From assembly GCA_026692905.1 (NCBI GenBank), contig JAPLNL010000086.1, positions 1-51,733 of the forward strand: a stretch of 51,733 nt of DNA, written 5' to 3'. The position numbers and the translations under genes were made by a program. This DNA comes from Planctomycetota bacterium (GTDB lineage: Bacteria; Planctomycetota; Planctomycetia; Pirellulales; Pirellulaceae). Below, one piece after another: positions 8,973 to 16,903 of the stretch; the first letter of the stretch is position 1; each line of letters starts with the position of its first letter. The notes beneath the pieces are model-generated. The model was not told the origin of the DNA. It worked only from the letters and a program-made list of their open reading frames with translations, and made no database searches.

Positions 8973-9083
8973 TTGGAATGCACCGCTTTCGAGGCTCCGC
9001 CTCGCGATTGGTCGTGGACTTGCCTGGTAGGCAGGAGCCTCCGATGCAATGAGTCCCCAGGCGGAGCCTGGGGACAGGTACAA
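8973..9083. repeat. Palindromic repeats between flgN-like gene and flgK
   Basis: Several small inverted repeats are packed together: GAGGCTCCGCCTC near 8991, GGCAGGAGCCTCC near 9032 and TCCCCAGG-CGGAG-CCTGGGGA near 9052-9074. They sit inside what is otherwise a flagellar operon, upstream of the flgK start, and could attenuate or process its mRNA. Confidence 0.65.
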
Positions 9084-9092
9084 AATTTTGCG

Positions 9093-9581
9093 TTAGGCTG
9101 CTTCGTTGATGAGGAAGCCGCCTTCATGCGAATGCGATTCGTTGGGCGAGTACGTTGCTTGCTCCATATTCCCTGTCGCCAAAATCAGTAGCAATTCGGA
9201 GACAAACGACTTGGACTGAAACGCCGTAACCCATAGGCTCATGCTGAGTTGCTGTATGCGATTTAATTGGTATTCTAGGTTGGTAACGCGATGTGACCAC
9301 AAGGCGGGCCACTGAGAGTCCAACTGAATAGACAACTCTTTCAGGCTATGTGCAAAGTATCCTAGACTTTTTGCCCCGACGAGCAGTTGCTCGCGTTCGT
9401 CTTTGCAGCTTTGGATCTCCGAATGGATATTCTCACCGACCTGGCTCAGGCTAGCGATCTGCGAATAGTCTCCCAGCAGATAGCTCTCTTGCACCTGTTC
9501 GAGAGTTGATTCCCAACGGTCTAGCACTTCACTAAACCGATCCAACCATCGCCCTGTATCGCTAATCAGTATTGGAATCAT
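9093..9581 (-). CDS. Probable FlgN-type flagellar chaperone
   Basis: A 162-aa helical, Glu/Gln/Ser-rich protein without signal peptide or membrane segment. The N-terminal half (WLDRFSEVLDRWESTLEQVQ then ESYLLGDYSQIASLSQVGEN) has the size and helical character of FlgN-like export chaperones, which hold FlgK and FlgL in the cytoplasm before export. I recognise no catalytic motif. The call rests mainly on its position directly before flgK-flgL on the same strand, a common place for flgN. The start ATG at 9581 follows about 90 bases of non-coding DNA that contains the terminator of the upstream BBP7 gene. It could instead be an unrelated planctomycete flagellar protein. Confidence 0.5.
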   Translation of the reverse strand: MIPILISDTGRWLDRFSEVLDRWESTLEQVQESYLLGDYSQIASLSQVGENIHSEIQSCKDEREQLLVGAKSLGYFAHSLKELSIQLDSQWPALWSHRVTNLEYQLNRIQQLSMSLWVTAFQSKSFVSELLLILATGNMEQATYSPNESHSHEGGFLINEAA

Positions 9582-9609
9582 TGTGCTTTTCGGAATCTAA
9601 GTTAGAAAA

Positions 9610-9638
9610 GCGTTCATCCCCAAAGTGAAGATGAACGC
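9610..9638 (-). terminator. Rho-independent terminator after the BBP7 gene
   Basis: Arms GCGTTCATC (9610-9618) and GATGAACGC (9630-9638) are perfectly complementary. Read on the minus strand, the hairpin is followed by TTTTCT. It lies 33 bases past the stop of the BBP7-type gene and before the flgN-like start. Confidence 0.75.
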
Positions 9639-9670
9639 ATTTGGAATTTTTCGAACGGTACGCCTAACCT

Positions 9671-11065
9671 TTAAAACTTGAAGGTCACGCCGAGATCGAG
9701 ACCGTGCAGGAAGAATGTGTCGCTAACCAATCGAGAGGCTGGAGCAACTGGATTTCCAACAACAGTTGGATTGATATCCACATTGCGATCCACTTGTCCA
9801 CTCGCCATGGCAACGCTTGGGAACACGAGCAGTGAGTACCCCACACCCAGTTCGGCACCTCGAAGCTTGTACTTCATCTTGGCACCAGCTTCAGGCAGGA
9901 AGGTGAACTGGTCCCGTGTGATCGTGCCGATGTTGCTGTTTTGGGAGAACAGCCCATGCCCTGTGACCACTGCCGCTTGGTTAGGAACCGTTACTGTGGA
10001 CCGACCGCTGATCGTGCTCGACTGGTGCATGTTTCCTAATGCCACTTTGCCGAGTGCGGAGAAGCTAAATCGCCCTCTGGAAACTTCGTTCAACAAGCCG
10101 ATGTGACCACCATGAAATTGGTTCTTGGTCCCAAACGTATCTTGGGTCGTGATGACCGTACCGTTCTGGATTAGGTTCGTTATTCCGTCGGTGAACTGAG
10201 TTCGGAGTCCAAACTCGCTATCCAATCGGGCAAACGTATAACCGCCGAGCAAGTCTACGCGACTGTTTCCGTCTCGAATCAAAAGGGCTCGACCGTACAA
10301 TTCGCCAGCGACCAAGTCCAAATCGTTCTTGATTTGGATCGTTCCAGTGTTGGCACCATTGGCTCCGTCCCGGAAATTGATCAAGTAGGTGTCAGGACCG
10401 GGCGTCAAAGGCCCAATCGAAGTATTGAAGAATGGAACGCCGGTGGATTTACCATCGTTTGTATACGTTTTGTTTGTGCCATCGGAGAGTATTCCCCAAC
10501 CTCGGGCTCCGACGCCAAAGTTTTGATTGCAATCGGTCCAAACACCGGCGTTGAGCCTCATCCCCAACAACATTTCGTTTCCGATTGGATTGTTGGAGCC
10601 GCCAGCCAATGGGTTCGTTGGCAGTACGGTCTGGCTGTTTCCACCCACAACGAAAGGCGTTCCGGAAACGCTCTTTGGCCACCAAAGCAGGGTTTCACTT
10701 TCGAACCAGCCTGACGAAGGGCTGCTGCAACCGGTTGTGCAAACCGAAGTGCTGCATGGTGCCACTCCACATGTGCCGACGTTTTCTGAAATCCCCATCG
10801 AGGGTGAGGAGTAACTAACGGGAATGTCGGAATAGGATTGCCCCATTCCGTTATCCGCTACTACATTCGAACGAAACGCTGCAGGTCGAGCGTCCTGTGC
10901 GAGTGCAGCCTCAGCGGCTGTTGACTGTACGCCGCCGTCACCGATGCGACCAACGCTCGAGATGGGGCCTGAGGTGGAGTAGTCTTGTCCCAAAGTGTTA
11001 ACGGAACTACAGGTTCCACACAGAGAGGCAATGATCAGGGTCAGCTTAATTCGGTTTTTTCTCAT
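9671..11065 (-). CDS. BBP7-family outer-membrane beta-barrel protein
   Basis: A 464-aa exported protein. The N-terminus has a basic start (MRKNRIKLTL) and a hydrophobic core ending near a CGTCSSVNTLGQ cleavage region, so it should pass the Sec machinery. After a Cys-rich linker (TCGVAPCSTSVCTTGCSSPS) the remainder has the BBP7 pattern seen in planctomycetes: WFESETLLWWPKS, then alternating short strands and a Phe-terminated end (GLDLGVTFKF) as in outer-membrane barrels. Its function is unknown; a porin-like or structural role is plausible. The ATG at 11065 is preferred over longer options because AGAAAGAAA lies just before it and the signal peptide starts there. It is monocistronic and followed by a terminator at 9610-9638. 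Confidence 0.82.
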   Translation of the reverse strand: MRKNRIKLTLIIASLCGTCSSVNTLGQDYSTSGPISSVGRIGDGGVQSTAAEAALAQDARPAAFRSNVVADNGMGQSYSDIPVSYSSPSMGISENVGTCGVAPCSTSVCTTGCSSPSSGWFESETLLWWPKSVSGTPFVVGGNSQTVLPTNPLAGGSNNPIGNEMLLGMRLNAGVWTDCNQNFGVGARGWGILSDGTNKTYTNDGKSTGVPFFNTSIGPLTPGPDTYLINFRDGANGANTGTIQIKNDLDLVAGELYGRALLIRDGNSRVDLLGGYTFARLDSEFGLRTQFTDGITNLIQNGTVITTQDTFGTKNQFHGGHIGLLNEVSRGRFSFSALGKVALGNMHQSSTISGRSTVTVPNQAAVVTGHGLFSQNSNIGTITRDQFTFLPEAGAKMKYKLRGAELGVGYSLLVFPSVAMASGQVDRNVDINPTVVGNPVAPASRLVSDTFFLHGLDLGVTFKF

Positions 11066-11377
11066 AATTTCTTTCTCGCTAAGCGATGGCTTGCGTACCG
11101 TTCGCATAATTGGATCGGCATGATTCCCAGGAATCTGAGGACAAATAGGAACAAGAGGCACACTCCACCCAGACTTCCTAAACCGCCTAAACTTCCTGAA
11201 CCGGATTTTCGTGTGAAAAACCCCAGGCGAAAACACTTTGAATAAATTGCTCCAACGAAATCCAAGACGATTGGCAAGGCGATGCGTACAATAAAGAGAC
11301 TGAGGCGTTGACGTTCAGCGACTCTGAATTTCCCTACAAACGCACCGCCTTGCAGGCGGGACACATCTAAAAAATCC

Positions 11378-13402
11378 ATGTCCAGTTTGCTTGATCCTGC
11401 GCCAGAAAAACCGTCCACATTAAACGCCGACAAATCAGCCGGCGATCGCAAACTACATCTCCCTAGCCGTCCGCACGTGTCCGCTGGATGGGTCCTACCT
11501 GGTGTGGCCCAATACAAGATCAATCAGTGGCTAGACCAAACCCGAGCCGTGAATGGATGGGAAAACCACCGCCGAGAATTGACCGAACCTCAGTTGCGCA
11601 AAGAAGCGCTCTCGTTGGTTTATCGATCCAAAAGCGGTGAACCCCTTTCGACTCTGTTACCCGAAGCCTACTCTCTGATCCGTGAGGCCGGACGGCGTTC
11701 GCTCAACATGCGGCACTATGATGCGCAAATACTCGGGGGAATCTGTTTGTTTCACGGATGCATTTCTGAGATGCAGACAGGTGAGGGAAAAACACTAACC
11801 GCCACATTGCCTTTGGCGCTCCACTCGCTGCTCGGCAAAGGCGCACACCTAGCTACGGTTAATGATTATTTAGCCGAACGCGATGCCGAGTGGATGAAAC
11901 CTCTCTACCAAATCCTGGGCATGAGTGTCGGCACCGTGTTGACACAACTCGATCAAGATCAACGTCGCAAAGCATACGCAGCCGATGTCACCTATGGGAC
12001 CGCAAAGGAGTTTGGCTTCGACTTCCTCCGCGATCGATTGCTGATGCGTGCGCAGGGGCGAGCCGTCGATGACTTTCTCGGTAGCGGTTCGCAAGAGCGA
12101 TGGACCTCAGCCGGTGAGCAGCCGGTGCAACGCGGAATGCACTTCTGTCTGGTCGATGAGGCAGATAGCATTCTAATCGATGAAGCGAGAACGCCATTGA
12201 TCATCGGTTCTCTCGGGGACGAATCGCGCGATGTGGTGATCGCGACGTTCAAGTGGGCCGCGGAACATGCCCCCTCATTTGTCCTAAAAGAACATTTCAC
12301 GATCGAAGAAGACACTCGCAAAATCGAGTTGAACTCCAAAGGTCGCCAGTATGTCCGCTCGCTCCCTCGCAGCGAAGACATTCGATTGGCTGCTCTGGTG
12401 GACTTGTATGAGTACATGGAACGGGCAATCAAAGTGGTTCGCGACTTCCATTTGGAACGACAGTATGTTGTCGTCGATGGCGAGATTGTAATCGTTGATG
12501 AGTTCACGGGACGATTGGCCGAAGGACGAAAATGGCGAGACGGTATCCACCAAGCCATCGAAGCCAAAGAGAAAATCGATGTTACTGTTCCAACAGGTCA
12601 AGCGGCACGCATCACGGTTCAAGACCTGTTCTTACGTTATCGCTACTTAGCAGGGATGACGGGTACCGCGGCAACCAGCGCTGGCGAACTCCGACGTATC
12701 TACAAAACGCCTGTGGTTCAAGTTCCAACAAACCGTCCACCGAAGCGTCAGCGTCTCCCAGACGTTGTCAGCCACGACATGACAGAGAAATTCAAAGCCA
12801 TTGTCAAGGAAGTGCTGGAGGTGCATGCCGTTGGCCGGCCAGTCCTGATCGGCACACGTTCCATCGACAAATCCTCCATCTTGGCGGATATGTTGCGCAA
12901 AGAAAACTTGAAAGTCCAAGTGCTCAACGCGCACGAGATCGAGCGAGAAGCCGAGATCGTAGCCAACGCCGGTCGCAAAGGGCAAATTACCGTAGCGACT
13001 AACATGGCGGGGCGAGGAACGGACATCAAACTGGAAGATGACGTCCGCGCCATTGGTGGCATGATGGTGATTTGTACCGAGCTTCACGACGCTGCTCGGA
13101 TTGACCGGCAGCTGATTGGACGTTGCGGCCGACAAGGCGATCCTGGAACGTACCGACAGTATTTGTCCATGGACGATGATATTTTAAGGAACGGTTTTGG
13201 AACAAAACCCGCTGAAAAGCTTAAATCAAAAGGGAAATCCGGCGGTTCGTTGCATGGCCAGGCCAGCCAGTTCAAAGCCGCTCAACGAAAAGTTGAAAGG
13301 AAACACTTCCGAGATCGCATGGCTTTGCTACATCACGAGAAGGAACGAACTAAGATTCAAAGGGAGATGGGGCAAGACCCGTATCTAGATACCGCAGAAT
13401 AA
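11378..13402 (+). CDS. Short SecA-like ATPase (accessory SecA)
   Basis: A 674-aa DEAD-motor protein of the SecA family. Walker A MQTGEGKT is at 132-139, the DEAD motif (LVDEADSILIDEARTPLIIG) starts at 258, and the second motor half shows TNMAGRGTDIKL and the IGRCGRQGDPG motif. SecA drives preprotein export through SecYEG. Housekeeping SecA is usually 800 to 1000 aa. This protein lacks most of the C-terminal wing/scaffold region and the zinc-binding tail, and the preprotein cross-linking region between the DEAD box and VVVDGEIVIVDEFTGR is short. The N-terminus has a Pro/Ser-rich extension of about 30 residues. It is therefore probably a second, specialised SecA with the canonical copy elsewhere. 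A DnaA-like gene follows on the same strand. Confidence 0.85.
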   Translation: MSSLLDPAPEKPSTLNADKSAGDRKLHLPSRPHVSAGWVLPGVAQYKINQWLDQTRAVNGWENHRRELTEPQLRKEALSLVYRSKSGEPLSTLLPEAYSLIREAGRRSLNMRHYDAQILGGICLFHGCISEMQTGEGKTLTATLPLALHSLLGKGAHLATVNDYLAERDAEWMKPLYQILGMSVGTVLTQLDQDQRRKAYAADVTYGTAKEFGFDFLRDRLLMRAQGRAVDDFLGSGSQERWTSAGEQPVQRGMHFCLVDEADSILIDEARTPLIIGSLGDESRDVVIATFKWAAEHAPSFVLKEHFTIEEDTRKIELNSKGRQYVRSLPRSEDIRLAALVDLYEYMERAIKVVRDFHLERQYVVVDGEIVIVDEFTGRLAEGRKWRDGIHQAIEAKEKIDVTVPTGQAARITVQDLFLRYRYLAGMTGTAATSAGELRRIYKTPVVQVPTNRPPKRQRLPDVVSHDMTEKFKAIVKEVLEVHAVGRPVLIGTRSIDKSSILADMLRKENLKVQVLNAHEIEREAEIVANAGRKGQITVATNMAGRGTDIKLEDDVRAIGGMMVICTELHDAARIDRQLIGRCGRQGDPGTYRQYLSMDDDILRNGFGTKPAEKLKSKGKSGGSLHGQASQFKAAQRKVERKHFRDRMALLHHEKERTKIQREMGQDPYLDTAE

Positions 13403-13445
13403 TGCATTCTGCATAGATTGCTTTCCGACTGCGGTACCGATTTTT

Positions 13446-13473
13446 GGCACCGATGAATTGGCACCGATGAATT
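13446..13473 (+). repeat. 14-bp tandem direct repeat at the DnaA-like start
   Basis: GGCACCGATGAATT occurs twice head to tail. The second copy supplies the chosen ATG (13467). The first copy's ATG (13453) opens a five-codon frame, MNWHR, whose TGA overlaps that ATG as ATGA. Confidence 0.8.
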
Positions 13474-14561
13474 GGATCAATGACCCTTTAACCGTCGTTA
13501 CCCTCCAACAACCGCGAATGCGGAAAGGGTCGTTTGCGAGCCTCATTGGAGCCACGCCCCTTCTCGATGTCTTTGTCGCCGGTCCCGAGAATCAGCTCGT
13601 GGTCGAGTGCCTTGCACCAACCGGTATCGAACAACTTGTAGCCCGCTCCCCTCTTTATCTTTATGGGCCAAGTGGCGCCGGAAAAACAGCACTGGCCTTG
13701 ACCTTCGCGGCTCGGTGGACCAACGAAGCCACCAATCGAACCGTCACGATGACCAGCGGCTCGGACTTTGCCAAAGCCTTCACGCGAGCGATCGAAGCGG
13801 ACGACATGGATCGTTTCCGCCAGCTTCATCGGCAATGCAATTGCCTCGTTGTGGACAACATCCATGAACTCGCAACCAAGCCAGCAGCGCAAGAAGAAAT
13901 GGTTGCGACCATTGAACGACTGACCCAGGATGGAGCAGCTATCATTGCGACAGCCCTTGAACTGGCCAATCTAGTGCCAAAACTGAAGCTCTCGTTGTCG
14001 AGCCGCCTCAACGGCGGTTACTCCATGCAAGTCAATCTGCCATCTAGCGCGACGAGGCTCGAAATCATGCGACGGCTTGCCTCCAATCTCCAAATCGAAA
14101 TCAACGAAGCGGATTTGGACTCGCTCAGCTCGCAATTGCAAGATGGAATGTCACCGCTGCAATTGCAAGGGATTCTCATACGCTGGTCGCATCAAAATCG
14201 CGTTTCCCCGGACCGTTCACAGAAGGAATCGAAACGACTGATCGACAAGCTCGTCGATTCGCAAATCGCAAAAGGACCGACGGCTGCCGACATTGCCAAA
14301 GCGGTTGCAAAAGAAATGCGAGTCACAATGGAACTATTGCGAGGCCCTGGCCGAAAGTCCAGCGTGGTTCGAGCGCGTGGGTTGGCTATGCTGTTGATGC
14401 GACAATGGACTGACATTTCTTTCCAAAACATTGGCGAGTACTTCGGCGGCCGAGACCATACGACGGTTATGCATGCGTGCAAGAAAACCGAAGAGGACTT
14501 AACCAAAGACATCGACCTCGAACGCATGGCCGATCGCATTCGGCAAAAGCTCAAGTCCTAA
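13467..14561 (+). CDS. Reduced DnaA-like AAA+ protein
   Basis: A 364-aa relative of the replication initiator DnaA. The start of domain III is recognisable (LLDVFVAGPENQLV, about 32-45). Walker A is YGPSGAGKT (66-74), and Walker B is CLVVDNIHEL with DN in place of the usual DD. The arginine-finger region keeps SSRLNGG (R180). Domain IV carries the DnaA-box signature FGGRDHTTVMHACKK (326-340). Domain I (helicase loader/self-assembly) is absent, and the sensor II motif, normally VRELEG, reads SPLQLQG without the Arg. ATP hydrolysis control is thus probably altered while DNA binding should be kept. No DnaA-box cluster, dnaN, recF or gyrB is nearby, so I take it as a paralogue or regulator, not the main initiator. 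ATG at 13467 is chosen; a TTG at 13458 is alternative. Confidence 0.8.
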   Translation: MNWINDPLTVVTLQQPRMRKGSFASLIGATPLLDVFVAGPENQLVVECLAPTGIEQLVARSPLYLYGPSGAGKTALALTFAARWTNEATNRTVTMTSGSDFAKAFTRAIEADDMDRFRQLHRQCNCLVVDNIHELATKPAAQEEMVATIERLTQDGAAIIATALELANLVPKLKLSLSSRLNGGYSMQVNLPSSATRLEIMRRLASNLQIEINEADLDSLSSQLQDGMSPLQLQGILIRWSHQNRVSPDRSQKESKRLIDKLVDSQIAKGPTAADIAKAVAKEMRVTMELLRGPGRKSSVVRARGLAMLLMRQWTDISFQNIGEYFGGRDHTTVMHACKKTEEDLTKDIDLERMADRIRQKLKS

Positions 14562-14593
14562 TTGGATTTTGCCAAAGTGGGTGTAGCCAAAGT

Positions 14594-14617
14594 GGGTCGC
14601 ATCTGCCGGATGCGACC
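14594..14617. repeat. GTCGCAnCTGCCGGnTGCGAC palindrome, copy 1
   Basis: GGTCGCATC-TGCCG-GATGCGACC forms a near-perfect hairpin. Related copies are at 30088-30110 and 32462-32484, with looser relatives at 14993-15015 and 23005-23029. Confidence 0.75.
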
Positions 14618-14805
14618 AGTGGTATTCACGAACACGAGGGTCTTTGGGCTGAACTGCGGAGCAGTGGTATTTTAAAGCCACGGATGAAATCCGTGGGGGG
14701 CCATGAACGGATTGTCTTTGAGTCGCGAAGCGACGGCATGCCCACGGAATCTACTTTGCCTGATAAGCAACATTGCATCTGGTTGAGGAATGCTTAACGC
14801 CCAAT

Positions 14806-14910
14806 GCCGCTCCTTCAGAGCTTTGGAGCAATTGGGGGCGTAATACCTGGGGTTTCGTTCGCGGTGCGAACTTTACCCCAGGCTGAAAAATGTCATCGCA
14901 TTCGCGATTG
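14806..14910 (+). repeat. Interspersed repeat, copy 2 (about 105 bp)
   Basis: It begins GCCGCTCCTTCAGAGCTTTG, continues through a CCTGGGGTT...ACCCCAGG inverted repeat and ends CATCGCATTCGCGATTG. The same blocks are on the minus strand at 211-315. Confidence 0.7.
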
Positions 14911-14992
14911 TATCGCAGAACGCGCGCTCGATTTGTTTTGACTTGAACTGCCAAGCAATTGCAAGACATCGAATAAAGAATGTTCCACACAA

Positions 14993-15015
14993 GGTCACAC
15001 TCGGCAAGTGTGACC
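14993..15015. repeat. GGTCACACTCGGCAAGTGTGACC palindrome
   Basis: Arms GGTCACACT and AGTGTGACC are separated by a CGGCA loop just past the stop of the sigma-54 activator gene (read on minus). It may help end that transcript, but there is no T-run. Confidence 0.6.
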
Positions 15016-15018
15016 CAC

Positions 15019-16659
15019 TCAACGCCGAAATCGATCCCAATCGATTGCAAGCTTCCGCATCTTGGCTCGTAGTGTATGGGGATTGATCCCTAGCAATTGG
15101 GCGGCACCTCGGTTGCCTTCGACTTGACCGTTCGTTGCAGCCAAAGCGCGCTCAATATGCCGAACGATGGCGGAGTTGAGTGAATCGACGGGGCCGAGGT
15201 CCTCCACCGAGCTTGACGTGTGCGACGTCGGAGAACTTAGTACCGTTGACTCGGGTATGACTTCGTAAAACGTTGGTTCATCCGAACTTGGAAACGAAAC
15301 GGGTGGCTGAATAAACGCGTTCCCTAACGACATCGCAACGTCCAATCTCAAGCCGCCACCTAAAATAACCGCCCGGTCCATAACCGCTTGCAATTCGCGG
15401 ATGTTTCCTGGCCAGCGATAATCCATGAGTTGCTTGATGTCGGCCAGCGATGGTTCGACATAGGGCAACCCAAACCGATCGGCCGCTCTTTTGGCAAAGT
15501 GCCTGGCCAGCGATGGAATATCTTCTACCCTTTCCCGTAAACCCGGGAGCAAGATCGGAAACATATTGACGCGATACCATAGGTCCTCGCGAAACGATCG
15601 ACTATGTACCATTGCGGAGAGATCTCGGTGCGTCGCTGCCACAATGCGAACATCCACGTGGATATGCTCTTGACCACCTACGCGTTCGATCTGGTGATCC
15701 TGCAGCACACGCAACAATCGAACCTGCGCCGCTAAAGGAAGTTCGCCTATTTCATCGAGAAACAATGTTCCGCCATCCGCCCGTTCGAACCAACCTTTCC
15801 GCTGATCCGATGCTCCCGTAAAACTGCCTCGCTCGTGCCCAAACAACTGGGAGTCGATCAACTCCGTCGGAATAGCGCCACAGTTCACGCGAATGAACGG
15901 CTTGGCGCTTCGCGGCGAACGACCGTGGATCGCGCGAGCAACCACCTCTTTCCCCGTTCCAGTTTCACCCAGGATCAAAACAGGCATATCGGACGGTGCC
16001 ACTACGCGCACTCGTTCCATCACAGCCCGAAGTCCCGTTTCGGAACCCACAATAGCCTCGCGCGCCTCATCCGTTGGTCCGCTGGACACAGCGTTCGAAC
16101 TGGCTACTGGTGCATCACCTAACAATTCAGGCCAGCGCCGGCCAACTGCCCTTTCAAGGACCAGCCAAAGAATAGGACTCCATCGTTCAAACCATCGAAA
16201 GTGCTCCTCGCGAAGACTGCGATTCGAAGCGATCTCAAAAACCGCCGCTCCGACCGGAACGTCAACATCGCTGCACGCATCGCGAGTCGGTCTAAGGGGT
16301 ATTGCAAAAACCTCGTTCTGGATGGCGTCAGGCGTCAGCGTGTTAAGCTTGCCAGTTCGTTTGGACCCAGCTTGCTGAATAAGAACACCTGATCTACACC
16401 AGTCATTGACGCTCAACCACTTTGCGTCGGAGCAAATCAATGTCGCGTCCAGGGCAGATTGTCCTGCGCCTCCTCCGGCAACCAATACGACCTTGAGGCC
16501 CTTTGAGTTGGCATCCACCAATTGCAGGATGAGTGAGTCGATCGGAGCGAACCCTTGTATCCTCGCCAAATGGCCATCGAGCGGATTCCGGTTTCCGGTC
16601 TCAACGACAGCCGACTCCCAGGCGCTCAAAAGGGAGGATACCAGTTCCAGTTCTTGCAT
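15019..16659 (-). CDS. Sigma-54-dependent Fis-family transcriptional activator
   Basis: A 546-aa bacterial enhancer-binding protein with three parts. The N-terminal sensor region (about 30-175, GAF-like in size and pattern) contains two nearby cysteines (LICSDAK and NDWCRSG). The AAA+ domain has Walker A GETGTGKE at 231-238, the sigma-54 contact loop GSFTGA at 278-283 (Ser for the usual Ala), Walker B GGTLFLDEIGE near 296-306, and an arginine-finger region FREDLWYRVNMFPI. A C-terminal Fis-type helix-turn-helix follows (RGAAQLLGINPHTLRAKMRK). There is no receiver domain, so it responds to a ligand or redox signal, not a kinase. Its gene faces the sulfate-uptake operon across a 244-bp region that holds a predicted sigma-54 promoter, so it likely controls that operon. 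ATG 16659 has AAGAAA before it; ATGs at 16686 and 16713 are also possible. Confidence 0.88.
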   Translation of the reverse strand: MQELELVSSLLSAWESAVVETGNRNPLDGHLARIQGFAPIDSLILQLVDANSKGLKVVLVAGGGAGQSALDATLICSDAKWLSVNDWCRSGVLIQQAGSKRTGKLNTLTPDAIQNEVFAIPLRPTRDACSDVDVPVGAAVFEIASNRSLREEHFRWFERWSPILWLVLERAVGRRWPELLGDAPVASSNAVSSGPTDEAREAIVGSETGLRAVMERVRVVAPSDMPVLILGETGTGKEVVARAIHGRSPRSAKPFIRVNCGAIPTELIDSQLFGHERGSFTGASDQRKGWFERADGGTLFLDEIGELPLAAQVRLLRVLQDHQIERVGGQEHIHVDVRIVAATHRDLSAMVHSRSFREDLWYRVNMFPILLPGLRERVEDIPSLARHFAKRAADRFGLPYVEPSLADIKQLMDYRWPGNIRELQAVMDRAVILGGGLRLDVAMSLGNAFIQPPVSFPSSDEPTFYEVIPESTVLSSPTSHTSSSVEDLGPVDSLNSAIVRHIERALAATNGQVEGNRGAAQLLGINPHTLRAKMRKLAIDWDRFRR

Positions 16660-16721
16660 TTTCTTGTTTCTAAAATCGGAAACCATACCCCAGCAAATAA
16701 AACGGGATTCCATCTAATATA

Positions 16722-16734
16722 ACGGCCAAGCCGT
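16722..16734. promoter_or_regulatory. Candidate activator-binding dyad
   Basis: ACGGC-CAA-GCCGT is a perfect 5-bp-arm dyad about 85 to 95 bases upstream of the predicted -24 element. That is the usual distance for an enhancer site of a sigma-54 activator. A single short dyad can arise by chance. Confidence 0.3.
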
Positions 16735-16818
16735 GCAATGCGATGGATTATTTTGCTAGCTTTTGATTTTTTGTTGAATTGGGAGAACTTTGCTGGCACG
16801 GATTGATGTACTCCGGAT

Positions 16819-16834
16819 TGGCCCAGAGGTTGCG
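16819..16834 (+). promoter_or_regulatory. Predicted sigma-54 promoter of the sulfate operon
   Basis: TGGCCCAGAGGTTGCG matches the -24/-12 consensus TGGCACGNNNNTTGCW. It has intact TGGC (16819-16822) and TTGC (16830-16833), and the GG and GC dinucleotides are exactly 12 bases apart. Mismatches fall at less critical positions. Transcription should begin near 16845, about 60 bases before the sbp ATG at 16904. Confidence 0.6.
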
Positions 16835-16903
16835 TTGTAAGGATTGAGCGGGATTGAAACCAAAATTCCGCGATCAATTCCTTCAACCCAATCGAACTCT
16901 GAT

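Larger units (their letters stand above)
14562..15018. other. Gene-free segment with repeats
   Basis: No gene is seen. It contains a 12-bp direct repeat (GCCAAAGTGGGT, about 14571 and 14586), a GTCGCATCTGCCGGATGCGAC palindrome, the second copy of the 105-bp interspersed repeat, and a GGTCACACTCGGCAAGTGTGACC palindrome. It separates the convergent ends of the DnaA-like gene and the sigma-54 activator gene. Confidence 0.7.

Noticed and set aside
13400-15018. Replication origin next to the DnaA-like gene
   Set aside because: I saw no TTATCCACA-type box cluster and no dnaN, recF or gyrB nearby.
16794-16808. TGGCACG as an alternative -24 element
   Set aside because: The -24 word is perfect but the -12 position reads GATG, not TTGC, at the required spacing.
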